Positions 49,216-62,220 of a stretch of DNA of 64,000 nt are shown in pieces. Both the position numbers and the translations under genes were made by a program. Source of the DNA: Tretioscincus oriximinensis (lineage: Eukaryota > Chordata > Lepidosauria > Squamata > Gymnophthalmidae). Position 1 is the first letter of the stretch. Each line of letters begins with the position of its first letter. Location of the stretch: positions 155,863 to 219,862 of the forward strand of contig JAJVDF010001214.1 of NCBI GenBank assembly GCA_022410635.1, written 5' to 3'. A model generated the notes under the pieces. The model searched no databases, was not told the origin of the DNA, and saw only the letters and a list, made by a program, of their open reading frames with translations.

Positions 49216-52200
49216 GTTAAAGGTGTGCTTTGAGAGTAGTGGTCTTTTTAATTAGCAGATTCTATGCAGATCATATCGCTCTTTAGAAGTGGCAAAAAAG
49301 GCTGTCCCCCAAAAGAATTATTATTTTTTATCTCAACACAGATTCAAGAGAAAGGGTGTCAAGAAGATAGCTAATTGATTGCATGTTAACAGAGGGTAGG
49401 ATCTCCAATGAAAATTTAAATTTGCTATACTAATATGAAATTAGGCTTCCCAATCTGTTGATTTAGTTTCCATACATCATTTAAAAATGCAGCTAGATTT
49501 CTGTCATCATCTGAATTCTGAATTGACAAGGTGTAGGAGGCACCAAATTAATTTTGCATTGCTGTTTTGGATGTTTGCAATAATTTGTCCTGACATTGTG
49601 GCTATGGGTTGTGGAATAAGACTGCAGCAAATGGGAAATGATCTGAATGGACATTGTAGGATCCAAATTTAATAGACTTAGTATTGTAATTTTCTGCCTG
49701 AAGGAAAGCAGAGACTTTCCAATGTTCCTGCAGCACAACAATCAGGGATTACTATGTAACAAGTCTGTAGGATTGTGGGAGGATTGAGAGGATTAATGGA
49801 GTATGACAAAATTGTACCTAAGGGGAAATTGTCTGCAGAAGTAGCTCTATGGTAATGTGGTAGACCAGGCAAATTGGCAATTGCTACTGATCTTTACACA
49901 CACATGTCTTCAAATAAAGTGTGTCAAAGTCAACTGGGATGGAACTGTGTAGCTAAGGCTGTCACAATTGCTATGTCATCAAATATGCAAATCGTTTAAC
50001 AATATCATTTTAAGTATTTTAACGATCAAACATGCTAACCATCATGAGCCTGGGAGCACAGGGCGAAACAATCTGACTCTCTACCTTGATGTCTCACAAC
50101 CAGCTCTGACAATCCCCATAAAGAAGTTTCAAAAGTTTGAAGAAGGGGAATTGCAAGCCTCTTTGAGATAATCTGCCTATCTAGCTGAGCCAATTTGGAA
50201 GATTTCATTACAATCTGGTGGGATCAATAAGACAAGAAATGGAAGAAATAGCTGATGGGATTTTCAGCAACTTCCAGTGAGTTCTCTGAGGCAAAAGAAA
50301 TGTGGGACATTTCAAAGTAAATATAAAATACATTTTACATTTTTCTGTTCCTTTACTCCTTTTGTAGTCAAGACCTTTTGATCACATGTTCCAATGGAAT
50401 CATGTAACAGACTTGCAATTATTAGATTTGCTCTACATTCTGTCAATAATGTCCTAGTCAGCATTTGGTTTGTTTGATATATCATTTTGGGCAACAAGTC
50501 AGTGAATACAGGGATGAGAATTTACAATCCCACAGCCATTGAACAACCATCCTACCACAAAGGGGTAGAAAGTCTATTTCCCTTGAAAATGGGACAATAC
50601 AGCCGTTTCCTATGCTCTCCTACACAGCTGCAGAATGGTATGGCAAATTTCCATTAATATATAAAAAAGCACTGCTCTGTTCCAAGGGCACAGAATATGA
50701 CCTACTTTTTTGCCCTTCTACTTCAGTCAAATATGCATGAACCACCACAACAAAAACTGCACATTCTTTTGGTTCAATGGTTAATCTGTCAAGCAGTTGT
50801 TTGTGTTCAATTCTGAACTTGTTGAACAAGTTCATTTTAAAAAGCATCTTTTCAAGAGTAAAAACACAACCAATACCAACTATTTGATGATTTTTTTTTT
50901 CATATTCAGAAGGGTGAGACTGGTTCCAATTTTCAATTTCAATAAATTTTCAGAATTTCAAAATAACCACACCATTGGTTTGATGCAAATGTTAAGCATA
51001 AATTGACTTTTGCATATCTATATTTGACCATTAAAAAAAACCTCTANGAAGAAAAAATGAGTGGGGTCATAGGAGTGATAATGCATATTGTACCCTTCCC
51101 TTCCTAACAGCTGAAACAATTGCTCTGGCATTTCTAGTAGAGAGGTGTGCAGATTCTAAGCTGCTGTTTGTATCAAACAGGACCCTTCTGAGTACAGTTC
51201 AATCTAAAATCCCCTTGGGAGTACACAAATACAGTATACAATACAATTAAAAATTCTGTCTAATGAGCAAGATACAGTTGGACTCCACGTTGGAACTGAA
51301 TCATTCTGTTCAAGCAAGCAATGTGATGTGATTTTCTACCAAGAGCTCTTTTGGTTCAGTATGACCCATTCAATTCAAAATTGAATAAAACCCGAATATT
51401 TATTACTTCTAAAGGCAGGATCTATTATTATAAAGATCCTACTGCTCTCATCTGTACTTCAGGATGCAGAAACATGAAAGTTACTTGAACAGCTGAGACA
51501 CATGATAGATGGAGGATCTCTGCCAAACCTTCTGTTGGTGTTTTCACAGAGATGTAGTTATCAAGGAATATTTGCTTCAGAAAAAATGTGGGTGCATGGT
51601 GCCAAGTCTGACTTCTTTGCTCAGATTAAAATTATACAGGCAGAGTGACTTTAAGAGCCCTTGGTTTCTGTTTCAGCTTATGCTTATATGAGAAACAGGT
51701 GAGCTATTAATTCACAGGAGCAATATTAATAAGATCAAAACCCTTCTGAAAATCCTTAGGAGTTAAATTGAGTTAATAGTCTACCAATTATTCACTGGTA
51801 TCATGGCCTCACAATCTAACATAACTATAATAAAACTCAAGACAGATGGTCAGTTTGTGAAGATATAAACAAGCATAATAGTTCCCACTAAGTATGTGTT
51901 CCAGGACTACAATTAAAACTTACAATCAAATTATGATTACCAAGATGAAGTCAAGATGGTGATATTAACATTTAAATATTTTCATGTTTTAGCTTCAAAT
52001 TAAATGTTCAAACAACTATACTCATGTAACCCATCTCATTTCTTCACAAGGCCCTATTCTGTATTATATTCTAGAACAGGGATCTGGTGTTGGTATGGTA
52101 ATTGAGAGCGGACAGTTAAAAGGTTGTGATTTACAATAATTTTATCATTATTCCCATTTGGAGGAAAATAAGTTTTGCACAAATGAGAAAATCTAGATTC

Positions 52201-52884
52201 CTATAAGTGTGAAGCATAAACTCAAATAAATCCAAATAGTATTAATATCCCATTCCAAAATTCAGCCTCAACACAGAAAGTTCTTAAGTAATGTAAATCA
52301 ACTGGGAAATGTTTGCAGAGGTAGTCATTTTACAATATATGTTTATATGATAGAATGAGAATATGCACAGGTGGTTATGAATTGGTTTTGCAAAGTCAGT
52401 AAGTCCAAATCGATCATCTTTCAGTTGCCTAACACTCTAACTGCCTATTCCACGAATTTTGGGGGACAGTGATTGTACAATGGCCTTATATAGTAAGAAG
52501 TCCGTGGTAAGACTGAATAGTTGTGAATATGTGCCCAAACACTGTTATATGAGAGAATGCTAATAAAACTTCAAAACTTAAATCTGTTGAAGAAAGATAT
52601 CCAATTTGGGCATAAACCTATGTCATTTCTAACGCAGTATATTGTTGATGAGACAAACTGCTGAATATACACTGCAATCTATAGAGAATTCTTCTTACTC
52701 TTTAGCACTGTCCTCTTTTCTTTTTTTGTTATAGTCTAGGGATTAATGTTATTCTCTGCTGCACTGTTAAGATCTGCTGATGAGATGATTGAAGTCAGTT
52801 GGAGCTACAAAAGCATACCAGTATTGTTGAACTGTTCTTATTCACTTCAGTTGTACTTAGACTGAATAGCTCTCTTAGGCCCTC
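49216..52884. other. Intron 2, unique AT-rich DNA
   Basis: No gene, RNA gene or recognised repeat in this 3.7-kb stretch. Confidence 0.5.
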
Positions 52885-53015
52885 ATCACACATCTACTTT
52901 TACACCTTCTTTAGCCCTGAAGAATAAGCTTAATCCATTCAACCCTCTCCTTGACTAAACTGGGGGTGGGGAGAGAAACATTATTTGGGACTGAAGAAAG
53001 ATTAAATGTGTGGCC
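52885..53015. mobile_element. Palindromic MITE (CTTTTAATC family)
   Basis: CACATCTACTTTTACACCTT with TTAGCCCTGAAGAATAAG is answered by GGGACTGAAGAAAGATTAAA and TGTGTGGCC. Imperfect inverted halves. Confidence 0.55.
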
Positions 53016-53513
53016 AGAATCCTACAGAATAAAGATGCAATGCAGATACTGCATGTATTACCGTAGAACATATTGTATCAAATGATCATAAACACTCCAT
53101 TGATGGGCTGTGTTCCCTTCTAAAAACAAGCAACATTAAAGAGTCTAAACTATGAATGCACAAACAGAGTGGAAACACGCATGATTGATAGCTCCAAGGC
53201 ATGTACAGAGAACAAACAAAACATATTAAACTATGAATGTCAGTTGATGATATCAGGCAAATAAATATATCAAGATGTTCTATGTTCTAGGAGAAGAGGA
53301 TAAAAAATGACATTTTAGCACCTGAAGCGTGCCTTTCTAAAAGTATATACATCCTATAATATAGACTGTATCCAGACTAAGCATGAAATTCGTATTTTTG
53401 ACACAGTAATTCTCAACCAGCTAACCACCTTTTCCAATACTTCATTCTAAGACCAGCAAAGGAGCTAGTAGCACTTTGAGACTAACTTGAGAAAAGTGGG
53501 TGGCATAATAAGA

Positions 53514-53630
53514 AACTACAAAGGAAGATTTGAAAGAGAAGCAGCAGAACTTGAATACATTCATAAGTTCCAGGCCATCAACAATGGACTTAACAAAGAT
53601 AATGGTTTCCTGGCCAATTATACATTTTGA
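53514..53630 (+). pseudogene. C-terminal remnant of the Penelope-like polyprotein
   Basis: Thirty-eight codons then TGA. The peptide contains REAAELEYIHKF and NNGLNKDNGFLANYTF. The E..WI/YI..L....GLN pattern resembles the conserved end of Penelope-like proteins after the GIY-YIG endonuclease. The catalytic parts are missing. Family assignment rests on this motif plus the ribozyme-bearing repeat. Confidence 0.5.
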
Positions 53631-53833
53631 TGACACCTGTTAAGTATTTGATTGATTTACTATCAGACATTGCCTCTTATTGTCCCAGGGACTTTTTCAC
53701 ATGAGAGGATTAGTTTCTGCTATTTACCTGTTCTTCTAACCTGCAGTTCATCACCTTATCACATTTGCATATGCCTTGTCATCTCCCATACACAGTTTCC
53801 TTTAAATAACTGGCCCTGATATTAGTCCCTCAG

Positions 53834-53875
53834 CATCTGAAGAAGTAGACATGTCTATGAAAGCTTATGCCACTC
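53834..53875 (+). ncRNA. Hammerhead-like ribozyme motif in the Penelope-like repeat
   Basis: CTGAAGA at 53837-53843, stem II GTAGA(C)/(G)TCTAT (53845-53850 with 53853-53858, closing G-U wobble), GAAA at 53859-53862, then GCTTATGC, a two-pair stem III with loop TTAT. An extra A precedes stem II. The base expected to be U before the cleavage site is C here (GCCA), so self-cleavage is doubtful for this copy. Confidence 0.6.
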
Positions 53876-54057
53876 ACTTTTCTCAAGTTAGTCTCGAAGT
53901 GCTACTAGCTCCTTTGTTGGACTTTCTACTAGACTAACACGGCTATTTCTCTGAAATTCATTCTAAGACTGAATTATACAGAAATAAGTTGAATTTTAAT
54001 ACCTGCTGACAAAAGGACTTTTCACTGTGATGATCCCCTGATGCTTCCATTTTGTTG

Positions 54058-54081
54058 CTGTCTCTCTCTCTCTCTGTGTGT
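54058..54081. repeat. (CT)n(GT)n microsatellite
   Basis: Seven or so CT units followed by GT units. Confidence 0.8.
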
Positions 54082-54978
54082 ATGCATGGCCAAACACATA
54101 CTGTACATGCATATTGTCCACAGAACACTGGAATTAAAAAAGAAGATAAAAATTAAAATTATGATAAACAAATTTGCACCTACTTTTTATAAGATGAATT
54201 TACTGCCATTGACAAACATTTCCAGTCCATAAACATTATTGCTACAATCACTTATTCAGACAATATTAAGCTGAAGCATACCAATTTAGCCTGAAATAGC
54301 TGATGTTTGCTTGAGTCTGATATAGCACATTTGTGATACAGTGGATGTACTGAAAATGTGTTTGTCTGCACAGTTCTTTACTACTTGTGGCTATTTCTAA
54401 TCTCAGCTGTGCCCTAGTCTAGAAAATTATGTAGAGGCCTCCATTCTGTATGTTAGTATGGGATAGGGGAAGCTCTACCTCCACTTTTAATTCTTTGTTT
54501 TCATTATACTAAAAATAAATTGAAAAATTTTATACTGTTGTATTAGTAGACCTCAGCAGTGGCATCTACTGATGTCCTACTAAGTCTATGGGAGGCCTTT
54601 GTGGTAGCACTTCAGGAAGCATCATCAGTTGTGGCATGGAAAATAGTGCACCCTCTGGCCCTATCTGTAGCTCCAAAGGCTAACAATTTCTCTTGTCCTT
54701 TAGAGGGTGGATGCCAGTTGTGAGTACTGAACCTAGTCTTCAGAACTGGCAGTTGAAAGTGGGACAGCACAAGGTGATTGGAATGGGGTATTCATTATCA
54801 GAAGCAACCCAACACTATTTGGGACAGATTGCATGAAATATTGTAATATGTTGTCTCTTTGCTGGAAATATAGTATTAGCAACAGAATGGTTCCAGAGGG
54901 TGGATGCCATCAGAGAAGGCCCAACTGTGAGAAGTCATATCTGGCATCCAATAAATTGCAGCATTTGCAACAAAACTG

Positions 54979-55175
54979 CGTAATCTTGTGGTTAGAATGT
55001 CAGACTGTTATATGGTAGTTTCCCAGTTTGATTCCTCATTCATAGGAAGCCAGCTGAATAACCTTGGGCTAATCACGGTTCTCTGGCCCTCTCTCAGTCC
55101 CACATACTTCACAACATGTAAGGAGAAAAACAGAAGGTTTTGTGAGCTGCTTTGAGCTTTTATGGGTTCAGTTAA
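54979..55175 (+). mobile_element. tRNA-derived SINE, degenerate
   Basis: TAATCTTGTGGTTAGAATGTC corresponds to the promoter A-box region and GTTTGATTCC (55026-55035) to the B box of a tRNA-derived SINE. The body (AACCTTGGGCTAATCAC, TCTCTCAGTCCCACATAC, GTGAGCTGCTTTGAGC) follows the squamate SINE consensus I recall. Diverged copy. Confidence 0.75.
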
Positions 55176-56212
55176 ACAAAGTATAGAAACCTATTTCCTT
55201 TTCTTTCTCTTTAAGATCTTAATGATCTCACATATCTATACTGAGAAAGGATGTCTATTAAGTAAGATAACTCCAAGTTGTTGAGATATATCTTTTATTC
55301 ATGCTCGGAACAAATAGCATCCAGCAGGATTTATTCCAAAGTACGAGATTTGCAAATAACTAGGAATATACTCAATGGGATTTGTTAATTTACTTGTTAT
55401 TTATAGGATTGTGCTATCAGTTTTGTAGAAGTCAGACAGGTATGGAATGAGAATATGTCAATCATGATATAAACTTCAGTTTTCAATCATGCACAATGAC
55501 AAATTAGTGTCTTTCTCCAACAAGCACATTCCTCATGCCATTACAAATTAGAAGGGTTGTAATACTTTTTTTAGAATTTAAAGGTATATTTGAGGTAACA
55601 TTCATCTCAAAATCAATTGGCAATAAGCTTTTTAAAACAATTGTGGTGACTGAACAGTCGAGTTCTGTAAGAGATGTAAATAGGAACCTAAGTAGCATTA
55701 TTCATTTCAATCTCAACTATGCCAAAACATACAAGTTTCATCAAAGCTAACTGAAGTGAGTGTGATACATACTGTAGAAGACAGTACAATATTATCTAGC
55801 TGGGGTGACAACAAATGTCATCCTTAACAACTGCAGTTGCACATTTGTTCCCTGGAGCATGTTTTTGTTCACCCTGTGACAAGGAATGGGATGTAGTGAT
55901 GATGCAGCTTTACACTGACTTTCCTGAAAGGTTGGCCTCATTGCTTTTCCAGGAGTATCAGGCACTCAAAGGAAGGGAAAAAAATTGACCACGGCCATTT
56001 CTGCATTGGGTATATATCATGGAATAGGGGTTTGCACTGTGAATGACAGACTCCAAATTCAAGATATATTCCAGAATAACCAATGAAGGAAGAGCCTATG
56101 TACAACCCTTCCCCATGCATAAAATACCTGTTTTTTAGCCCTTAAGATGGAGCCTAATTCTGATACCTAATTCAGTACATTTTGATTATACTAACACTTT
56201 TATTTGATGCGT

Positions 56213-56245
56213 GTGTTTGAGAGAGGGAGAGAAAGAAAGAGAAAA
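56213..56245. repeat. GA-rich simple repeat
   Basis: GAGAGAGGGAGAGAAAGAAAG and neighbouring purines. Confidence 0.75.
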
Positions 56246-58563
56246 TCGTCTTCTTGTTTTCAGTAGCATAATCATGTTCTTAAAAAACAGAGGGCCATTT
56301 TTACTGTCTTTGTTACTAAAAAGCAAAGGGTGCAGTCACGCTAACTGGTCCCCTTCTATTTTATCGTTGGATCAAATGCCATTTTTGTGTAGATTCATTA
56401 TTCGGATTGGGACCAATTTGCCAGTAATGGCAGTGTCCATGTAAACATCTTTCCATCCCCACTGCACTAATCACTGGCAGTATGGATGCACTCATGCCAA
56501 TTGCATTACCATTTTCCACCTCTATGACAGAGTAAAAGTGCTGCTCCAATACAATGTATCAGCAGCTTGCAAATTACTGCTGTATCAAAAGATTGCTCCA
56601 TTGCTTTAGTGCAAAAGTGCTAACATGGGTTTGAAAAATTAAAAAGGCAAAAATTGTTACTGATCTGTTACTGTAAACTCAATCTCCCCACAATGCAATG
56701 GCAGTCAAACGTCAAAGGAGGTGCCAACCACTGAACACCCTCCTTCTATCCATATCAGCTTTGCAAACATAAACCAAGAAAGGGAAGTGCCCATGTGAGA
56801 GTGGCTGTTATTAAATTCAAAACAACTTATGGCATCTGTATTTACGAGGTTCATGATTATGTTTTGATCCTTAAAACATTTTAAATAGGTGAGTGTAATC
56901 ATGCCCAAAGGTTCATTTATTGAAGAAATTATCACCATCTCCACCATCATCATAAATCCTTCCACTGGGGATAGTTCAACAGAACCTGGCACTTAGCACA
57001 TTTGGAATTAGAGATTCATTTCAATTCATGTTTTCTTAGATGCACTCACATGACTGCATTCAGTAGCACTATACATGTATATAACACTATAAGGTATTTG
57101 CAAGGTCAAGGTTCACTATCCACAAATAAGAAAATGCTTTTCCTTCCCAAGAATTTGCCTACACCCCTATGAAGTTCTGCTGCAAACTGTTGATTGGCTT
57201 ACTTTCATCCCTTCTGTCATTAGCTCTGGCTCCCCCTATGCTAGGCATATAATTTTAAAGGGGAAAGAATTTATTTTAAAAACATTGGTAGGATATTTTA
57301 TTTGCCATTGCTTCTTTTTCATCATGGAAGAACACCAATGGTGTATATCATAAAACTGCAAATTCTGCTGTGACAGGATAGGGACAGAATTCTGAAGCAA
57401 GACTCAGTGCCTCTCATAGGCAATGTCTACATGGCATGTTTTGGTACTATTGTTGAACACCGTCTTTCACACTTTTGTAGTATGAAGCAAACAACATGTG
57501 AATTCATACATATAAACGAATGAAATCAGCAGAGAGAAACTGGAGTCATCCCATACATTCCATAGCTACTGCCTGGGTTGGCTGACAAATAATTGTTTTA
57601 TAGTCATACTCATCTTAATAAGCTACATCTTCTACCTCAAGGTGGGAAGAGTTTTGTAACAATTCACTGTAAAGGTGACCTTTGCTTTGCCTATGTCAAA
57701 ATTGATCTTTGTTTTATAGCTCATTAAAGAGGACAGGCCAAGCTCAAATCTTTTTTTCCGTTCATGTTTGCCATTCAGCTCCTAGTCAAATGGATTTATG
57801 TGCAGGATAGAAAAGGACTCACTATCACACACCTTAAAATTAGGATACCCTCTTAGGATTTCCCAGCAGTGGTGAGGGAAATAATGGTGATGTTATTTTT
57901 ATCCCCCAAAGATGTTTGCCTGTGTTGAAAAGAAAGTGCACAAGTAGTGGGTGGTGCTCGTAGACATGCTGAGAAGAACTTAAAACGTCTGTATATGCCC
58001 TAGGCAGGGCCTTTTGAAGTTCTTGCATGACGGATCTGAAACAGGACAGATCAAAGACAAGATTGCTATACACAGTAGACTAAACTCCAACAAATCTCTG
58101 CATTCGCACAGGACACTTCTAGGAGAACCCACACTATAATCTTCAATGGTTTAAACAAATGATACCAATAGGAAATTTGCCATCATCCAATTCTGAATCA
58201 AAATTAGCTGCTTTGGGTGTTTTTTCAAGTTTTAATTTTGTTTTGGTAAAGGAAGAAAGCTATTGAAATCTCAGAGGGTTTCAAAAACTTAGTCTTACAG
58301 AATTACCATATAATTTGAATGGTAATTGTAGCCAACAATGTGGAAACATCATAATTTAGCAGGAACCTTGTCTAAGAAATGGAGATATAGAAAGAAGTGG
58401 AATATCCATCTTTCATTTTATAGAGAGTAGAAAGATAATCCTGCCTCAGATCAACATACATTGCATCATAACACACTTCTTCAAACTGCCCTTTGGTTGA
58501 AGAAACAGCTTTCCCTTCCCCCTTTTCAGGCACTGCTGTTTTTAATATGTCAATGTTGTCTTA
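56246..58563. other. Intron 2, unique DNA
   Basis: No gene or recognised repeat family. Confidence 0.45.
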
Positions 58564-58690
58564 ATCACCCTGAGACCTCCTGATATAGGGCATAATAGAA
58601 GTATAAAGAAATAAATAACCTAAGCTGTATCCAAACAGGACATAAAAACCAAGCTAAGTCGATCAAAAGCAGCTCTGAAGTGGTAGAATC
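58564..58690 (+). mobile_element. SINE tail followed by a palindromic MITE fragment
   Basis: CACCCTGAGACCTCCTGATA then (ATAAA) to 58617 repeats the tail at 41527-41596. It is followed by GCTGTATCCAAACAGGACAT...AAAAGCAGCTCTGAAGTGG, the end of the palindromic MITE family. Confidence 0.5.
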
Positions 58691-59199
58691 TACATACAAC
58701 AGCCTCAAATTCACTAAAGAAATCATTTTTCCTAATGTTTGGGAGCATATGATTGGATGGGCAAGAAATTTATTTAGAAACCTAAAATTTAGATTTTGGA
58801 AAAAAGAAAAATCAAGCTTAGGTTCTACAAAAACACTGGTCAATATTATATGCACAGGGAGGCAATAGCTGTTATGTGGTTCCTTATATGAATCCAGCAA
58901 TCCATCCTCTTTTTTATTGGATCCAGTTTCTGAATTTTACTTTTGCTACAGATCTTCATGGTGAGATTAGGAAAATACATTGTGTTTATTTGTATTTGTA
59001 CACACACTTGCGACATGCACGTAAGAGAAAAGAATATACATCAGAACCGATAACTATATTAACAACAACAAAAATACTTGCACCTTCTAATAATTGTGAA
59101 GTGTTAGAGGAAAAGGAATTTATATGGATATTATGCCTTTTTAGAATAGAAACCATGCTAATAATTGGGTAACCTTCTGTAATGCAAGTGGAATTATGG

Positions 59200-60480
59200 G
59201 CAGAAGGCCATTACTCTTTTATATGGGCATATAGATATAGGTTTGCTGAAAATCACAGGGACATTTGATATCCAGAAAAATATTGTTCATTGGTTGGCAT
59301 CAAGATTGTAAAAAGAAGGCTACCCTTCCTCCTCAAAGAGTTATTTAATGTACACAAAACAAACAAAATGAAGATCAGAGTGTCAATTATTATTCTTTGA
59401 TACATGACAATCTCAAATACTATTCATGTTATATGTGTGTGATACAGACTTCGGGTTAATTATATGATTTGAATGTATTACCTAAATAAAAGTACTCCAT
59501 GCAGGTGTGAGACACATTATTCCTGTTTATAAATATAGAATAGATGATATTTTTCTAAAGCCACATACACCTGCTGTGCTGATTAATTAATACGTATTTT
59601 TTAGAAAAATTACCATAAAAGAAAAAAGAATTACAAAATTAAAATATTTGTTCTAATACAATTCCATTGGTATATATGTATTATGCTAAGTATGTAAGAT
59701 TAAAAAAAGATTTTAAACAATTAACTGAGGTACAGTATTTTTGTTTACTCTATATCAGCAATTTTATTCACTGGAAGCTCACTTGATCTATTATCAAATG
59801 AATTAAAATATTTAATAAAAGAATACTTTAAAGTTTCTTTGGAGGATAAAAGCCAGGCTTGCAGATAACTACTTTTCAATTTCCCCATAAAAAACTTAAT
59901 ATTGTTCCTAAGCAGTCAAAGCTCCAAATATACTTTATTACTTTATTCTACAGTTATATAGATAGACCAGTTAGAATTAAAAGTTCTTTGTTTCTCTATG
60001 TATTTTAATAATTTTTATGGACTTGCCTGCAAAACTGACGAAAGCTAAGAGTTGACTTCCATAAAATCAATAATTGTACTTTACAATTTACATATGGATT
60101 GTTTTTTAAAGAACAATAAATAAGTGATTGTATTGACACACTGTTATACATTCCGTATGTTTGCTTTTTCTTGTTAAACACTAAATGTAAATCAGATGCC
60201 TTTCATGTCTGTCATATTGAATATCCATATATATATTTATATATATATATAAATATATATATATAAATGTAACTTGAACTTTATTGCATTCATATAATTG
60301 TACATATATTTATAACCTGTCTTTAAGAGTCTGTACTGAAACGTATGTTTGTTTGAATGATCTCTGTGTAGACTTTTTCCAATTTATATTTTTAATTGAT
60401 TATTTGAAGGATAAGATCATTTAATAAATGTTATCTGAAAAAAAATCACAATAAAATTTCAGAAGTTGTTTTGTACAATA
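59200..60480 (+). other. Repeat-free AT-rich island with poly(A) signals (3'-UTR-like)
   Basis: No repeat is recognised. AATAAA occurs at 60115-60120, 60423-60428 and 60450-60455, the last followed by a GT-rich stretch (GTTGTTTTGT, CTTGTCTTGC). This arrangement resembles a transcript end. No linked coding exon or splice acceptor is evident. Confidence 0.3.
60225..60268. repeat. (AT)n palindromic tract
   Basis: Alternating TATATA blocks broken by TTTATA and AAATAT, self-complementary overall. Confidence 0.8.
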
Positions 60481-61140
60481 CTGAGATCTTGTCTTGCATT
60501 TTCTTGGAGATTTTGGGTTTGCTGTGAATACACTATAGAGGTATACTGTAAGTATATCCAATATCAGTGATGTTTTGTGTCATCTAATGGATGATGATTC
60601 AATCAAAAGCTGTTTCAGTTTCAGTATGAAAATGTATCAGTCTGAAGAATCAACAGCCTTAATTAAAAAAGAAAAAAGTGTTGCCCCCCTGTAATAAATT
60701 GGATTGCAATGGTCATGTGGTGAGCATCCAATCATTCTGAGTATCCGCCCTTTTGCTCTAACCTCATTGAAATTTAATGATGCCACAATAATGACGAATC
60801 AAAGGACCACAAAGCAGAGAGGAAGTTTTCATACTACTTTATGGTGATTCTGCACTAGCCAGTATACTGAACCAGCAAGAGGGCTGAGAGTCTGTCCTGG
60901 GAATGGGAGAAATAAAAAACATAACCATGTTTTTATTTCTATTTACTTCTCCCTCAGACTAATAGTAACATCATCCAAGGACATGTGGTATGTAATTACA
61001 TAATTAATGTTTTATGGCTTGAGGAATTATATTTGAAGGAATATGAAATATCTAACCCTTGTGGGCATTGAAATTTGTGTTTCTTCTCAATTCACCAATT
61101 GGAATATTTAATTTGTATCTGGAAATTCTATCATTATTAC

Positions 61141-61377
61141 CATCATTCTCACCATTTATGATTTATGAAAAGTAGTCACACAACATTATAATGTTTTTGT
61201 CTATTAAAATAAAGAAAGGGGATATAAAATTTGTGGCCTTTTTATTTCAAAGTTTTAACTTGGTAATAAAAAGATCACAAATTTTATATGCCCCCCTTTT
61301 TTTAATAGACAAAAACATTATAATGTTATTTTTATTATGTTATTAGTTTTCCTAAATCATAAATGTTGAGAATGATG
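61141..61377. repeat. Long inverted repeat, arms 106 and 113 bp
   Basis: Left arm 61141-61246 and right arm 61265-61377 are inverted and share CATCATTCTC, ATTTATGATTTA, CATTATAATGTTTTTGTCTA and ATATAAAATTTGTG. The loop is 18 bases. The arms differ by small gaps and scattered substitutions. It may be a MITE or a local inverted duplication; no target duplication or known ends were recognised. Confidence 0.85.
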
Positions 61378-62122
61378 TAAGAGTCATCAGATAGAAAATG
61401 TGCATAATCTATTGAATCATGCCACTGGTTTCTGAAAATAAGGCCATGGGTATATAGTTACATGGCCATGTAACTATAAAATGAGATATAATGAAAAGTA
61501 AAGGTCATGGAAAATAAATACTTCAGGTCTATGAGAACCAACCACCAAAATGTCCTCCTCCTCCCACTCCAGGAAAATCTCTTCATTTTATTTTTTTACT
61601 ATTCAGTCTCTTTTAGATAATAATTTAATTATCCTTTAAAAAAGAATGAGTGGGTTAAGAGTCAGTTGCATTGAAATGCTTAATGGAATCATCTCTGTGT
61701 TGCCTTGACTATGGCCAGAAATTTGATAATTAAAATTGAAAATAACATAATCCTTTTCTTCTGGATCCGGATGGCTCTGCCAACTTACAAAACAAATCAA
61801 GTATGAATTGACTTTGCCCAGTGGCAAAGCTGTTTAGATGAATCAGAAAACATATTCCAGAAAGATGGCTAAAAATGCAGAAACCCAATGTAGACATATA
61901 ACTTCTTGTTGTAGGCAGATTATTATGTCATATTTCTGATTTGCTGTTGAAACAAAATCCTTTGTTCTGAGTAAGTAATTGTGGAGGATCTTAGAGATGG
62001 TGACAGCAATGAGACGAGGGCTTTGAGAAAGGATTGGGCAAGTTAATGGAGGTTGTACCAATGGAGAGACAATAGAAAATGCACAAAATTTAGAGTAAGT
62101 GGAAATTTTGAAATTTCTTTTG

Positions 62123-62220
62123 GTTGAGAATGCCCAGAAGCAACTGGAAGGCTACTGTGTAAGGGAGGACACCAGCCTAGTTGGGCTGTAGCCTTAACCA
62201 ATAGAACTCCTGTTCTTACA
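62123..62220 (+). mobile_element. CR1-like 3' end fragment, diverged
   Basis: GAATGCCCAGAAGCAACTGG, then CTAGTTGGGCTGTAGCC, CCAATAGAACTCCTGTTCTT resembles the 3' end of the CR1 copies at 15.3 and 44.3 kb. Confidence 0.5.

Larger units (their letters stand above)
53454..53956 (+). mobile_element. Penelope-like element copy with inverted 5' fragment
   Basis: An exact 13-bp direct duplication TTCATTCTAAGAC flanks it (53441-53453 and 53957-53969). Layout: 53454-53507 is the terminal repeat inverted (CAAAGGAGCTAGTAGCAC..., GGTGGCATAA); 53514-53630 is the tail of an open frame; 53631-53833 is an AT-rich 3' region; 53834-53956 is the forward terminal repeat with a hammerhead-like core and the end ACACGGCTATTTCTCTGAAA. 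5' truncation with an attached inverted fragment and repeat-borne ribozymes are known habits of Penelope-like retroelements. The copy cannot be active. Confidence 0.78.

Noticed and set aside
58565..59172. 98- and 111-codon frames on opposite strands
   Set aside because: They overlap a SINE tail and MITE fragment and show no recognisable domain.
60225..60268. AT palindrome as a replication origin or attachment site
   Set aside because: Simple (AT)n expansion is sufficient explanation.
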